Below, in pieces: positions 23,240 to 32,763 of a DNA stretch of 64,000 nucleotides. The notes under the pieces were generated by a model. The model was not told the DNA's origin, did no database searches, and worked only from the letters and a program-made list of their open reading frames with translations. The stretch lies in NCBI RefSeq assembly GCF_003473485.1, contig NC_053046.1:4598001-4662000 (forward strand), written 5' to 3'. The stretch is from Medicago truncatula (lineage: Eukaryota; Streptophyta; Magnoliopsida; Fabales; Fabaceae). A program made the position numbers and the translations under genes. How positions within the stretch are numbered: the stretch's first letter is position 1; each line of letters starts with the position of its first letter.

Positions 23240-24060
23240 AAATGTGTATCATTCCAAATTTTTTAAGTGATTTTGTCTCAATACAATGAAGCAAATTTCA
23301 TTAATTCACCCTCATTTCTTGTTCAAGAAAACAAAATAGAATGGCAAAATATATTGCTAACACTAGAAATAAATAACATTAAAAAAGAACACCGGCAAAA
23401 CATCTTAAACACAAGCTCTTCTGTATCAGCATCTTCATAACGTATATCTACTACTATTAGTGGACGTTTGAATTCTAACATCTGCAGTGATTTGATTAAC
23501 TTTGTCATATATTGCCAATTATTCTCTTTCATGCCTTTCCAAGACATTTTATTTTTTGACCAAAACATGCCTTTCCTTTCTAAGACCTAAAACATGTGCA
23601 AGCCCTTGTTATGATTTTAGTAGAATTATTATAAAATTAACTGTTCTTAAAGAAATGGATAATGTTGATGAATGTCATGAAACTTGCCGTCACGAATTGA
23701 TTTAACACTAATAATTGTGATTGGCTATTTATCATATTTTTCCGTCCTGTTTTCTACCGAATCCAAAAGTGGAATAACTTTGCATTTCCTTAAATCCAAA
23801 ACATCAGCTTCGTGAACAAAAAAAATTGTGGTGGGTAACATTCATTGCAGGATCTTGAGTTTATTTCTCGGGGATGTCAAATATTTGTAGAATAGTATAT
23901 GCTAAAAATAAACAATATTGTAAATTAGTGTGATTGTAGTTTGTAACATGAGGGATGTGGGTTCAAATCCTAAGACCTTTTTTTTTTTAATAAAATATGA
24001 AGAATTCGCTAAAAAATATAAAAAGAGGTGCCATGAGGTTCAAACACACGTCCTTTCTTT
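23240..24060. other. Intergenic, no gene seen
   Basis: AT-rich DNA. A box-B-like stretch (GGGTTCAAATCCTA, about 23959-23972) followed by a T-run suggests another worn tRNA-derived fragment, but no box A pairs with it convincingly. Confidence 0.3.
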
Positions 24061-24072
24061 TAGGCAAATTAT

Positions 24073-25480
24073 ATGGTACATCTAATATATTTGAGTGTAC
24101 CGGTACACTCATTCTTTAAATTAATAGTTAAATGAATTATTTTTGAAGAAAAATATTATTTTTTTATCAATTATAATTATAATAACTAAATCTTATTCAT
24201 CAAAAGTGTTAACGAAATAAAATTTAGTTTTTTTGAATTTTTATCACTCATGATTGAGAACATTGAATATTTTTTTACGATAATAAGTAAAAAAAATTAC
24301 TATGATTCTTATAAACAATGAAATGATGTTTTTTCTTACGAAATGATCTATAAAATATAAATATTGAAAAATAGTTATTTTTTACATGAAAAATGATCGT
24401 TAATTTGTAAAATCATGAAGCGAGAGTATCGGTACATCTCACTTTGTGAGTGTACCGTAAAAGTTCCCCTTTAAAAAACAACATAACCACTACAACACCA
24501 GCATATTACATGTAACATCATGCCTAATATGCTATTTATATAAAAGCTCGGAGGTGCATTGACACCTGAGGGTCTCTAAAGAGATCCATCCCTGATAAAC
24601 ATTATTACATAAAAGTGTATTTGAATTTGAATGAAGTAATTGAAAATTCTTAGGTTTTAATCGGAATTTAAAATTCTTTAAATTTAACTTTAACAAATAA
24701 CTAAGAATATTTCATTTTGAAAGTTCTCTAAATTTGATATCCAAATAATTATGAAAAATTTAAATAACCTCTCATAAATTTCATGATCTAAAATCCAAAC
24801 ACATTCTAAAGAAATGAAATGAACAGCATACAAAAAACTTCTTGTAAAAAAAGAAAAATTAAAAATTTATTCTTTAAAAAAAAATTAAGCATGACTTGAA
24901 TAATCAAGGCAATCTAAAGAAATTAAAAGAACAGCATACAAAAATGTTATTGGAAAGAAAGCGAGTAAGTTTTTTCTTTAAAAAAAAAAATAAATTAAGC
25001 ATGACTTGAATGATTAAGAGCATCTTTAAATGATATTTATATTCTAGATAATGTCATTTCATAAAAAATAAAAAAAATCATTTCATTATTTATAGAACTC
25101 ATACTAATTTTTTTTTTTAATTTTTTTGGTAGATGGACGAAATGGCAAAGCCATTATAAACTCACACACACAAGTGGAGGTACCGGGGTTCGAACCCCGG
25201 TCATGGCATCCGGCCTAACAATTTCGACATTTTACCAGTTGAGCTAGGACTTCTGGATTATGAGTACTAAAAAATAATCAAAATTCTCTATTATGAGTAC
25301 TAAAAATTCAGAAATATTTTATTTTATTTTGTCGAATGTTTTTGATAAATAAGATTTAATTATTATAATTATAGGTGATAGAAAATAATTTTTCTCTTCA
25401 AAAAATAACATATTTAACTATTAATTTATTGATTTGGTGTACCAATACACTCAAATTTTTAGGTGTACCATAAAATTTGC
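24073..25480. mobile_element. 1.4-kb inverted-repeat element (TTA flanks) with a nested SINE
   Basis: Arms of about 140 bp are inverted copies. The left starts GGCAAATTATATGGTACA and the right ends TGTACCATAAAATTTGCC; inside, AATTATAATTATAATAACTAAATC (left) mirrors the right arm at about 25348-25372. TTA lies on both sides (TTTTA|GGC and GCC|TTAAAA), which would fit a PIF/Harbinger-type duplication but could also be part of the repeat. A separate pair of GGTACA...GTACC end motifs at 24430-24465 shows internal rearrangement. No transposase is visible. A SINE lies inside at 25.1 kb. Confidence 0.6.
25108..25252 (-). mobile_element. tRNA-derived SINE nested in an inverted-repeat element
   Basis: On the minus strand, box A (TAGCTCAACTGGTAA, about 25232-25246) is followed by box B (GGGGTTCGAACCCC, about 25185-25198) and the body ends in an A-run, seen as T11 and T7 at 25108-25128 on the plus strand. 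The intact box B palindrome suggests a fairly young copy. It belongs to a different subfamily from the SINEs at 11.1 and 26.5 kb. Confidence 0.7.
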
Positions 25481-25776
25481 CTTAAAATATAGTCTTGTAT
25501 TTATAAAATTTTGAGCAGCACTCTTGTAATGGCTGCCAATAGTTGTGTTTCTAAAGAGAGAGATTAAGAGTGAAGAACATATGAAGAGGTGGAGAAGGAG
25601 AGGCTATCAATACTTGCTAAACGCAAAAGCAAACAATTTATGGTACATGTTTATCAATATTTTAACCGAGGGGAGGATGTTGAGGTGTATAATACAAAAG
25701 CAAAAGAAATCAATAGCACACAAAAGGAACAAATACATTTTTACACCAATGATGCAAGCCTTGTTGAACTCCTGTT

Positions 25777-26772
25777 TCATAGCATACTGTAACTATCTTC
25801 ATCACTCATCCACAGGAAACACAAAATGGCTAATACGAACACAAAGAAAGAAGAGAGTTCCAATGCAAAGGCTGCCCAGCCGATCACACCAGCATGTATT
25901 AATATGCTTGGAATTGCAATGCCTCCGAGAGTTGAGGCTCCGGTCAAGAACTTGCCGAAATTCACCCAGCTGCTCCACCATTTAGCAAATCACAAAACAA
26001 AATGAGAAATGATTAATCACTCATCTCAAGAAATGGTTTTAGATTATTTTCCTTTCTAAAGCATTCAGAAAACTGAACGATCTTACTTCTTACTGTAGCC
26101 AAAAAATAAAAACTTACCTATTATCAGATTCAGAAAACATAGAAGAACCATCAGACCCAGCGAAGAACAGCAACGGCATTGGAAGAAGCACATATGTTAT
26201 AGCTGCAAGAAAACAAAACATCAAATGTAATGACCACCAACCAAGGGGATTCTCTCCCCATAACAATGCCATCAATGAAAACATTTAAATATGCAGCATA
26301 CTCGAATCATAGTTCAACAATGTTTTATCTTACCACTAAGCATCGGCCACCAATTATTATACAAAGCACATGCCTGACAACATAAAACATATGTAAGAGT
26401 GATATTATTACCAAATAGTTGTCAAAAAATTTCTCTTTATGAATGAAATCATGGACAAAAACAATAAAAGGGCAACCCGGTGCACTAAAGCTCTCGCATA
26501 TGCGGGGTCCGGGAAGGGGTCCCACCATTATTGGTGTATTGTACGCAGCCTTACCCTGTTTTTTACACAAGAGGCTATTTCCAGGACTTGAACCCGTGAC
26601 CTTCCAGTCACATGACAACAACTTTACCAGTTGCGCCAAGGTTACCCTTCTCATGGACAAAAACAATACCGACCAAAATTTGTAAGACGATTCCTCCTGA
26701 GACCAAAAGTGCCAAAAAGAGAAGCTTCCCTGTGTTGAAACAGTAACGTACATATCCTGGTATGTCATCCAT
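25777..26772 (-). CDS. VPS55: VPS55 endosomal sorting membrane protein (4 coding exons)
   Basis: Small membrane protein of late endosomes (LEPROT/VPS55 family) that works with VPS68 in transport from endosome to vacuole. Exons on the minus strand: 26674-26772, 26334-26373, 26118-26202, 25777-25969, all in frame, giving 138 aa, the usual family length. Four hydrophobic segments are visible: TGKLLFLALLVSGGIVLQIL; the segment around WWPMLSAITYVLLPMPLLFF; the one after FLTGASTLGGIAIPSIL; and the one around FFVFVLAILCFLW. The C-terminus EDSYSML matches the family. A leader exon at about 27917-28070 appears to be joined by an intron of about 1.1 kb (acceptor near 26825) that holds two MITEs. A SINE sits in intron 1 against the donor GTCGGT. 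Confidence 0.94.
26449..26668 (-). mobile_element. Au-type SINE in VPS55 intron 1, perfect 18-bp target duplication
   Basis: The body is 26467-26650. On the minus strand it has box A (GGCGCAACTGGTAAAG), box B (GGGTTCAAGTCC) and the Au-SINE-like tail (GCTGCGTACAATACACC, then CCGCATATGCGAGAGC and AGTGCACCGGG). Flanking direct repeats TCATGGACAAAAACAATA lie at 26449-26466 and 26651-26668, identical over 18 bp. It has the same orientation as VPS55. Family naming is from memory of the conserved tail. Confidence 0.9.
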
Positions 26773-26970
26773 CTTCAAGTCACCTCATGTTACAGAGAGC
26801 AGGCAGTATAATATAACTGAAACAAAGATCTCGTAAGCATTATGCTATGAGGGTATTAAATCAGAAGCAAATACCGGTAAATGAAGAAGCACTGACATAT
26901 ACATGATAATGAGATGAAGTTAAAACAAAAGTGGAAGTCCATGTTCAAAGTTTTTCATTGTCTTAATTAT

Positions 26971-27226
26971 GGCCCTGTTTGGATAAACGGCTTATTTTTC
27001 AGCTAAGCACTTATGAATAAGTTATTTATAAAACACGGATAAAATCAAGTCAACTGTTTCTATATAATCTATAAACTGTCTTCATAAGCTATCATGGAGA
27101 ACTTATGGAAATAAGGTGAAACCAGCTTATGAACATGTCATTAGTTGTTTTCATAAGCTCTCCCAAACAGTGTTGCAAGTGCTTATGTCAGCAAATAAAC
27201 ACAAATAAGCCAATCCAAAGAGGCCC
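26971..27226. mobile_element. MITE, copy 1, in VPS55 leader intron
   Basis: Ends GGCCCTGTTTGG and CCAAAGAGGCCC are inverted copies, with internal GCTTATTT / AATAAGC repeats through the body. TAT flanks both sides. The same family occurs in the next entry and as a fragment near 33.1 kb. Confidence 0.6.
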
Positions 27227-27424
27227 TATATCACATTCAAATCATAAATTGATCACATATTCACATGTATAATACACAGAGCCTGTTTATGCACCAAAAA
27301 AGCAAATGTAGTAGCTTAAGATCATGAACAAGCAAGTCAACCAATAAACCAATGATATCAAAAATGAAATAAAAGCCATATTGTATCGTCGTGGATCAAC
27401 ACCATTAAAAGCAATATGATCTTA

Positions 27425-27668
27425 GGCTCTATTTGAATAAACAACTCAATTTACAGTTTATAGCATAAGTGCTTATCAATTATCATATAAGTGCTTATAA
27501 ATCAACTAATTCCACTAAACAAGATAAAATAAAGTGAAATTGAATTTGCATAAGCTATAAGCTGTTTTCATAAGCTATGTTGGAGAACATATCGAAATTA
27601 TCTGTCGTAAGTTCTCGCAAGTGATTATGTGAGTAGATAAGTTGAAATAAGTGAATCCAAAAAGACCT
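27425..27668. mobile_element. MITE, copy 2, in VPS55 leader intron
   Basis: Ends GGCTCTATTTGAATAAAC and GTGAATCCAAAAAGACC are degenerate inverted copies related to the neighbour at 26971-27226, with the same AAGTGCTTAT blocks inside. It is older than copy 1, judging from mismatched ends. Confidence 0.5.
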
Positions 27669-28112
27669 AAATTGAATTGGTTGAATAATGATATGGAGAT
27701 AAACGAGATTTAACACATTTTTACAATGCATAAATGAGACAATTATATGAAATAGCCTAAAATGAAAAGCAAAAGAATTAAAAACAAACAAAATTTCATC
27801 TGATTGTTGAATCAATACATAGAGAAACCTAATAATTGGATAAAACGATGAAAGATTGATAAAGAAATCGATAGCAAATTTCCGTAATAACGTGATAAAT
27901 TTTGAAAATTGGTACCTGAAAGTGAAATCCCAACACGAATTTTCTGAGCTTTGAAGCGAAACGCTTTTTGTGAGGGTTACTTCTTAGTTTATGATTATAG
28001 ATACAGAGCAACGTAGCGGTCCAACCTTGGAAGGATACTCTGTCCTCACCACACCTTACTTTCTCCATTCATTATTTTAAGTTAGTATTATTTTTTTTAT
28101 TTTTTTTTTTAA

Positions 28113-28447
28113 GGTGACATTGGTCGCTGCACTTTGTAAAAATATTGATATTGGTCCTTGTTAAAAAAAAAAAAACACAAACAACGAAGTGTCACATGGC
28201 CCAATCATTTCACGCCACGTGGCACCAATATCAATATTTTTACAAAGTGCAGGGACCAATACCAATATTTTTACAAAGTGCAAGGACCAATACCAATAGT
28301 TTTGTGTTTTTTTTTAACAGAAAGTTAACAGATGGACCAATACCAATATTTTTACAAAGTGCATGGACCAATTCCAAACAAAAAAAAATGTAGGGACCAA
28401 TGCCAAAATCTGATGAAAGTGCAAGGACTAAAAGCATATTTAAACCT
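28113..28447. repeat. Inverted-end element with internal roughly 30-bp tandem repeat
   Basis: The unit GGACCAATACCAATATTTTTACAAAGTGCA, with variants, occurs four to five times between 28210 and 28440. An inverted copy of the unit (CACTTTGTAAAAATATTGATATTGGTCC) forms the left end at about 28131. The layout resembles the GTCCCTGA-rich Mutator-like ends seen elsewhere in the window. Short apparent reading frames here are products of the repeat. Confidence 0.5.
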
Positions 28448-28511
28448 TTTTTTTTTGTTAGGAACTATTTTTCTATGAGTTTTTATTTTTTTATTATCAA
28501 TTGAGTTAAGA

Positions 28512-29512
28512 GTTTTTCTAATTACACCTGTTTAATCCTGGTTGCATCCTAAAATGACAAAATTACCCTTTCATAAAATTTAATTTTCAAAAAGACTCTT
28601 CCTTTTTTCTTGGTTACATCCTAAAATCACTCTTCAGTTTAAGTAGGTCATGTAAACTTAGTTTCAGTAGGTCATATAAACTGAGTTTAAGTGTACATAC
28701 TTAAACTTAGTTTAAATAGGTCATGTAAACCAAATTTAAGTGTACATTTAAAAGTTCAACATTGTTCAATGATTCTACGTAATCTCAGTTTAAGTATGTA
28801 CATGTAAACTTAGTTTAAGTAGGTCATGTAAATTATGTTTAAGTGTACATACTTAAACTCAGTTTAAGTAGATCACGTAAACTTAGTTTAAGTAGCTCAT
28901 GTAAACTGAGTTTAAGTAGGTCATGTAGACTCGGTTTAAGTAGGTCATGTAAACTGAGTTTAAGTGTACATCTAAAAGTTCAACATTGTTCAATGATTAT
29001 ACATAATATCAGTTTAAGTATGTACATGTAAACTTAGTTTAAGTAGGTCATGTAAACTGAGTTTAAGTGTACATACTTAAACTCGGTTTAGTAGGTTATG
29101 TAAACTAAGTTTAAGTAGATTATGTAAACTAAGTTTACATGAACCTACTTAAACTGAATTTAAGTTAACCTCAACAATGTAAAACTGAAACTGTCGTACA
29201 GTGCAGTTGAACAAGAAGAAGAAAATTGAAACCATCGTTATTGAAAAAGAAGAAAAAATTCACTTATTTATATGCAATCGAGTATGAATGAAAGATGTTT
29301 TGATTCACTCTTTAATCTTCCATAGAGATTAATTGAACATCAGGATTGTTTGATCGTTGGTGGGTGAAAGAGAATGAAATTTTAGAGTGACAATGGATGA
29401 AATCAAGATTTTAAAAAAATTTATATAAAAGGACAATTTTGGTATTATCAAAAACTTTTAAAAAAACTGGGTGTAACCAGAAATATATAGGGTGTGAATA
29501 GAAAAACTCTTG
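28512..29512. mobile_element. Inverted-repeat element filled with AAACT...AGTTTAAGT satellite-like repeats
   Basis: The outer ends AGAGTTTTTCTAATTACACC (about 28509) and GGTGTGAATAGAAAAACTCT (about 29484) are inverted copies. Between 28635 and 29165 lies a run of short units such as AGTTTAAGTAGGTCATGTAA and ACTTAAACT in both orientations, so each unit is itself nearly palindromic. One 190-bp block (28770-28800 and 28985-29015) is repeated with ATTGTTCAATGATT. The element has no coding capacity. A weaker relative with TTTACATG units lies at 40.5-40.9 kb. Confidence 0.6.
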
Positions 29513-29679
29513 AGTTAAGTTCACACTATTTTCTATGAGTTATTATTATTAATCTTTTATTTCCAGATTTGAAGAAAAATATAATTTTTAATTAATTAAT
29601 AGCATTTTTGTTCTTTCAAAAATATGAATAAATTATTTTCGACTTCTAAAAAATCATTTTCAAAAGTAAAAAAAAAAAA

Positions 29680-29775
29680 AAAAATCCTTTTTTTTTTTGT
29701 GGTCGGCGTTCAAACTCCAGACTTTACATATATTATGCATTGTCCTTACCAAGAGCTAAGCTCACGAGGACAAAT
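29680..29775 (-). mobile_element. tRNA-derived SINE relic
   Basis: On the minus strand, box-A-like TAGCTCTTGGTAAGG and box-B-like GGAGTTTGAACGCC are followed by an A-run (seen as T11 at about 29688-29698). Ends are worn and no target duplication was found. Confidence 0.45.
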
Positions 29776-30149
29776 GATACTTATAGTTTAGAAAATCTTA
29801 ACAGATATGTATAATTTATAATTTTAACAGGTATTTTAAGACAATAATTTTCTTTTAAGTTTGTTTAAATAATGTTTTTAGAACACTTGTTAGTATTATT
29901 CATATAACAATTCTTTCATGTGCAATCTTATATTGTTTTTTGTACGCAAGATGTTGACCTTCAAACTCAATATATTATTAATTACCAGTGATGGAGGTAA
30001 CATACAAAATATTAGCTAAAAAAAATCTACAAAATGTTTATACTGCTTCCCCAAGATGTACAAAACAATATTTTGGAGATTATGGCTTATATATTTGATG
30101 ATGTCACTGATAACAGGGTTCAAAAGTAAATGTACATCTAGTATCAATT

Positions 30150-30515
30150 AGGAAAAATTTGCATATAGTTGGTACAACGATGAAGAGATAGCGCTCTTAC
30201 CTAAAGTTTCTTGGAATTAATTATGGAAACTTACTCCAACCAACATTCTAATCCTTCCGTTATCAAGTGATGCATCCTGCAATCCTTGAACGAACTATCA
30301 TGAATCGTAGAGACACAGGTTTTGACCTCATATGTCCTATTTGTGATAATGAATATGAGACCTTGGTGCATTGTTTGTCTAATCGCAATTGGACGAAAGT
30401 TATTCGAAACTTGATTATGGGCCCTAACTTTAATTTCCGCGAGTAGAATATTTGGATATTCATGCGGTCCCATGATTGTGATGGCAAGCTCGGCATAGTG
30501 ATACTTATCTGGCTT
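30150..30515 (+). mobile_element. LINE reverse-transcriptase 3' relic, left part
   Basis: With broken frames the plus strand encodes a zinc-binding (zf-RVT) type stretch of plant LINEs: RRDTGFDLICPICDNEYE, then LVHCLSNRNW. The C-x2-C and H-C spacing is typical. The relic continues after the Mutator-like insertion at about 32125-32300, where a frame reads WKWRKKK and LLWYLCQR. Confidence 0.55.
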
Positions 30516-32115
30516 AATTACACTTTTGGTCATCGTGTTTTGACTTACTCACGAAATTGGTCCTGCCTCTTTAAAACAGAACAAAATTGTCCTTCAATTA
30601 TCATTTTTATGGCATTTTCCGTCCTACCCCATTTTATCCTCCAAAAACGTTGATGTGTCACATTTTTTGATGAGGTGTTCAAAAAAGCGCTTAGGTGGCA
30701 TTTAATCTGATTTAAATAAAGAAAGAATAAACTAATAAATCAAAAAAAGCTTTTATTTGTTTTTTGTTTGCTTTAACATCATTAAAATAAAAAGGGAAAG
30801 AGAAAGCTTTGAAACCCATTACAATTTTTCTTCAAAACCCAGTTTTACAACATCATATTTGTTCCAGTTCTTCTTCTTCTTCCTCCATAGCTCTTCTCGT
30901 AGCACCATAACATTAGTTATTATCCTTTTCCAGTTCTTCTTCAACCTCAAAATCACAAAATCGTGTCCCAATTGTTGTTGAAACCGTAAACCGCGAATCA
31001 TGTTCCAGTTCTGCTTGATTCGTGTACTGAAACTCCTTAATCGCGAATCCTGTTCCAGAAGCTTGTGACTGAAAAAGCTTCAGAAGCGATGGATTATAGA
31101 GAAGATGAAGGTGATGGTGTAACCCGAAGAAGATAAAGGTGTAAAAAACAAAACCCTAAATCATCAATTTATAAAATCTTTTCAACATAACCCATGTTCC
31201 CAATCAAAACAAAATCCGAAATCATTACAAAATTCGGCAGGGATTCCCAAATTTAACAAAATTCAACTGTCACAATTCCGCTAAAAAAAAAAAAAATATC
31301 CAGATCTAAAAAATTGAAATCCATATTGTAGTTTATTTCATCTCTCCAACCAGCTTCTGTTACTTCACATGTATCCTTAAGAAACTCAAATAACCTCCAC
31401 CATGTCCATGTCTCTCTTTCACCTTTGTTTATGTTTTTCTTTTACGAAACAGGGGCTTTTGCTTCTATGTTTCTTTATTTGTGCCAACCATGGTGTTTCT
31501 ATATATTTATGGTGCCAACCATGGTGTTTCTTTATCTGTGTCAATGATGATGATTCTGATAGGGATGGATCTGCTGATGTTAGGTGATGAAATGGCGGTG
31601 GTGAACGGTGTTGTTGGTGTGATAAAGGAATGAGGGAATCTATTTGAAGACAATAGATAGATAAATTTAGGGATTTTGATTTTACGGATGTTGAATTTTT
31701 TATTTTTTGAATAGGGATGATGAATTTATGAAAGGGATGATTTGTAAATGGATGAAGAGAAGAGGTGAATGGATATTCATAATTCTGGATTTCGATTTAC
31801 AGCATAGGTTTTTTTTTTTTTTTTAATTCCAAACATTTTATATTTTTAATTGTTTTTTATAATTAATTTGATTTAAATACATTGTTTGAATAATAAAATA
31901 TTAATATGATGACATGTATAATTGTTTTTCCACATATGCATTGCCACATAAGTGTTCTATTGGCAACATCACTTAAAATTCTGACACATCAGTGTTTTTG
32001 AAGGATAAAATGGGGGGTAGGACGAAAAATGCAACATAAATGATAATTGAATGATAGTTTTGTTATGTTTTAAAGAGACATGACCAATTTCGTGAGTAGG
32101 TTAAAACACGAGGAC
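30516..32115. mobile_element. Mutator-like element inserted in a LINE relic
   Basis: The arms are long inverted copies. Left: CGTGTTTTGACTTACTCACG then AAATTGGTC and CTCTTTAAAACA; right: TGTTTTAAAGAGACATGACC then CGTGAGTAGGTTAAAACACG. Inner arm blocks (CCGTCCTACCCCATTTTATCC / GGATAAAATGGGGGGTAGGAC) extend the pairing to about 170 bp. The flanks TACTTATCT (left) and TACTTATTA (right) match 7/9, as expected for an old 9-bp duplication. The 1.2-kb centre has no transposase frame. Confidence 0.7.
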
Positions 32116-32340
32116 GAAAAACCTACTTATTACCATGTGAAGCATTTGGTGTGTTAGAAATGGAAGAAGAAAAAAAGTACGATAGAAGCACGCCTCTTAT
32201 GGTATCTTTGTCAAAGATAAAGATTGTGACTCGAGATGTTACTCAAACTTTCAATGATATGCAAAAGAAGACTACTAGTATCCGGACTTAGTCTATTGCT
32301 CGTTAAAGAGGTCATTCTTATTCATATATCCGTAATGTGG
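32116..32340 (+). mobile_element. LINE relic, right part
   Basis: Continuation of the LINE relic interrupted at 30516. It is short, frame-broken and identified only from a weak match to the tail of plant LINE proteins. Confidence 0.35.
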
Positions 32341-32763
32341 ACAGTAGTGTTCAAATTAACCTAGGGATAACATGATTTAGTGGCTTACGGAGAAACTCTA
32401 ATAAACAAATCATTTATGATTTTTATGAAAATATTGACTACTCGAGTTGTCATCATGTAAAATTTTGATACTATGCACGATATTCAAATTTTAAAAATAA
32501 TATTTTTTTTTATCTAGTAATCTAGTGGTTAGACTTTAGAAATAATATTTGTTAGCATGATTCATACATACTTTTTATCTTGTAAAATTATTCTGGAGAT
32601 GTTTAATCATAAAATTGAATTTACCTCAAGAATCCACTCCAACTTTTAATTATAAAATAAATTTATCATTACACTTAAACTTGAAAACCAAATTAAGCCA
32701 TTTCTTGAGTGATCTCCCAAAGCATTTACAAAGAAGTGTACCATAGGTCATCTGATTCCGAGG
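32341..32763. other. Intergenic and MAN1-type gene promoter
   Basis: AT-rich DNA leading to the start codon of the MAN1-type gene. No TATA box could be chosen with confidence, and there is no other gene. Confidence 0.35.

Larger units (their letters stand above)
26825..28070 (-). other. VPS55 5' leader exon and leader intron
   Basis: On the minus strand a probable untranslated exon ends TTTCACTTTCAG|GTACC near 27917. An acceptor GTTTCAG lies near 26825, 50 bp before the start codon. The intron between them carries two MITEs of one family. The upstream limit of the exon is not visible; the region at 28020-28070 is GC-richer and leader-like. Confidence 0.5.

Noticed and set aside
28145-28437. 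Regularly spaced repeats that might suggest a CRISPR-like array
   Set aside because: Units are adjacent or irregularly spaced variants within a transposon-like element in a plant genome; there are no unique spacers and no cas genes.
30757-31587. Short plus- and minus-strand frames inside the Mutator-like element
   Set aside because: None resembles a MULE transposase; they are Phe/Ser-rich products of AT-rich DNA.
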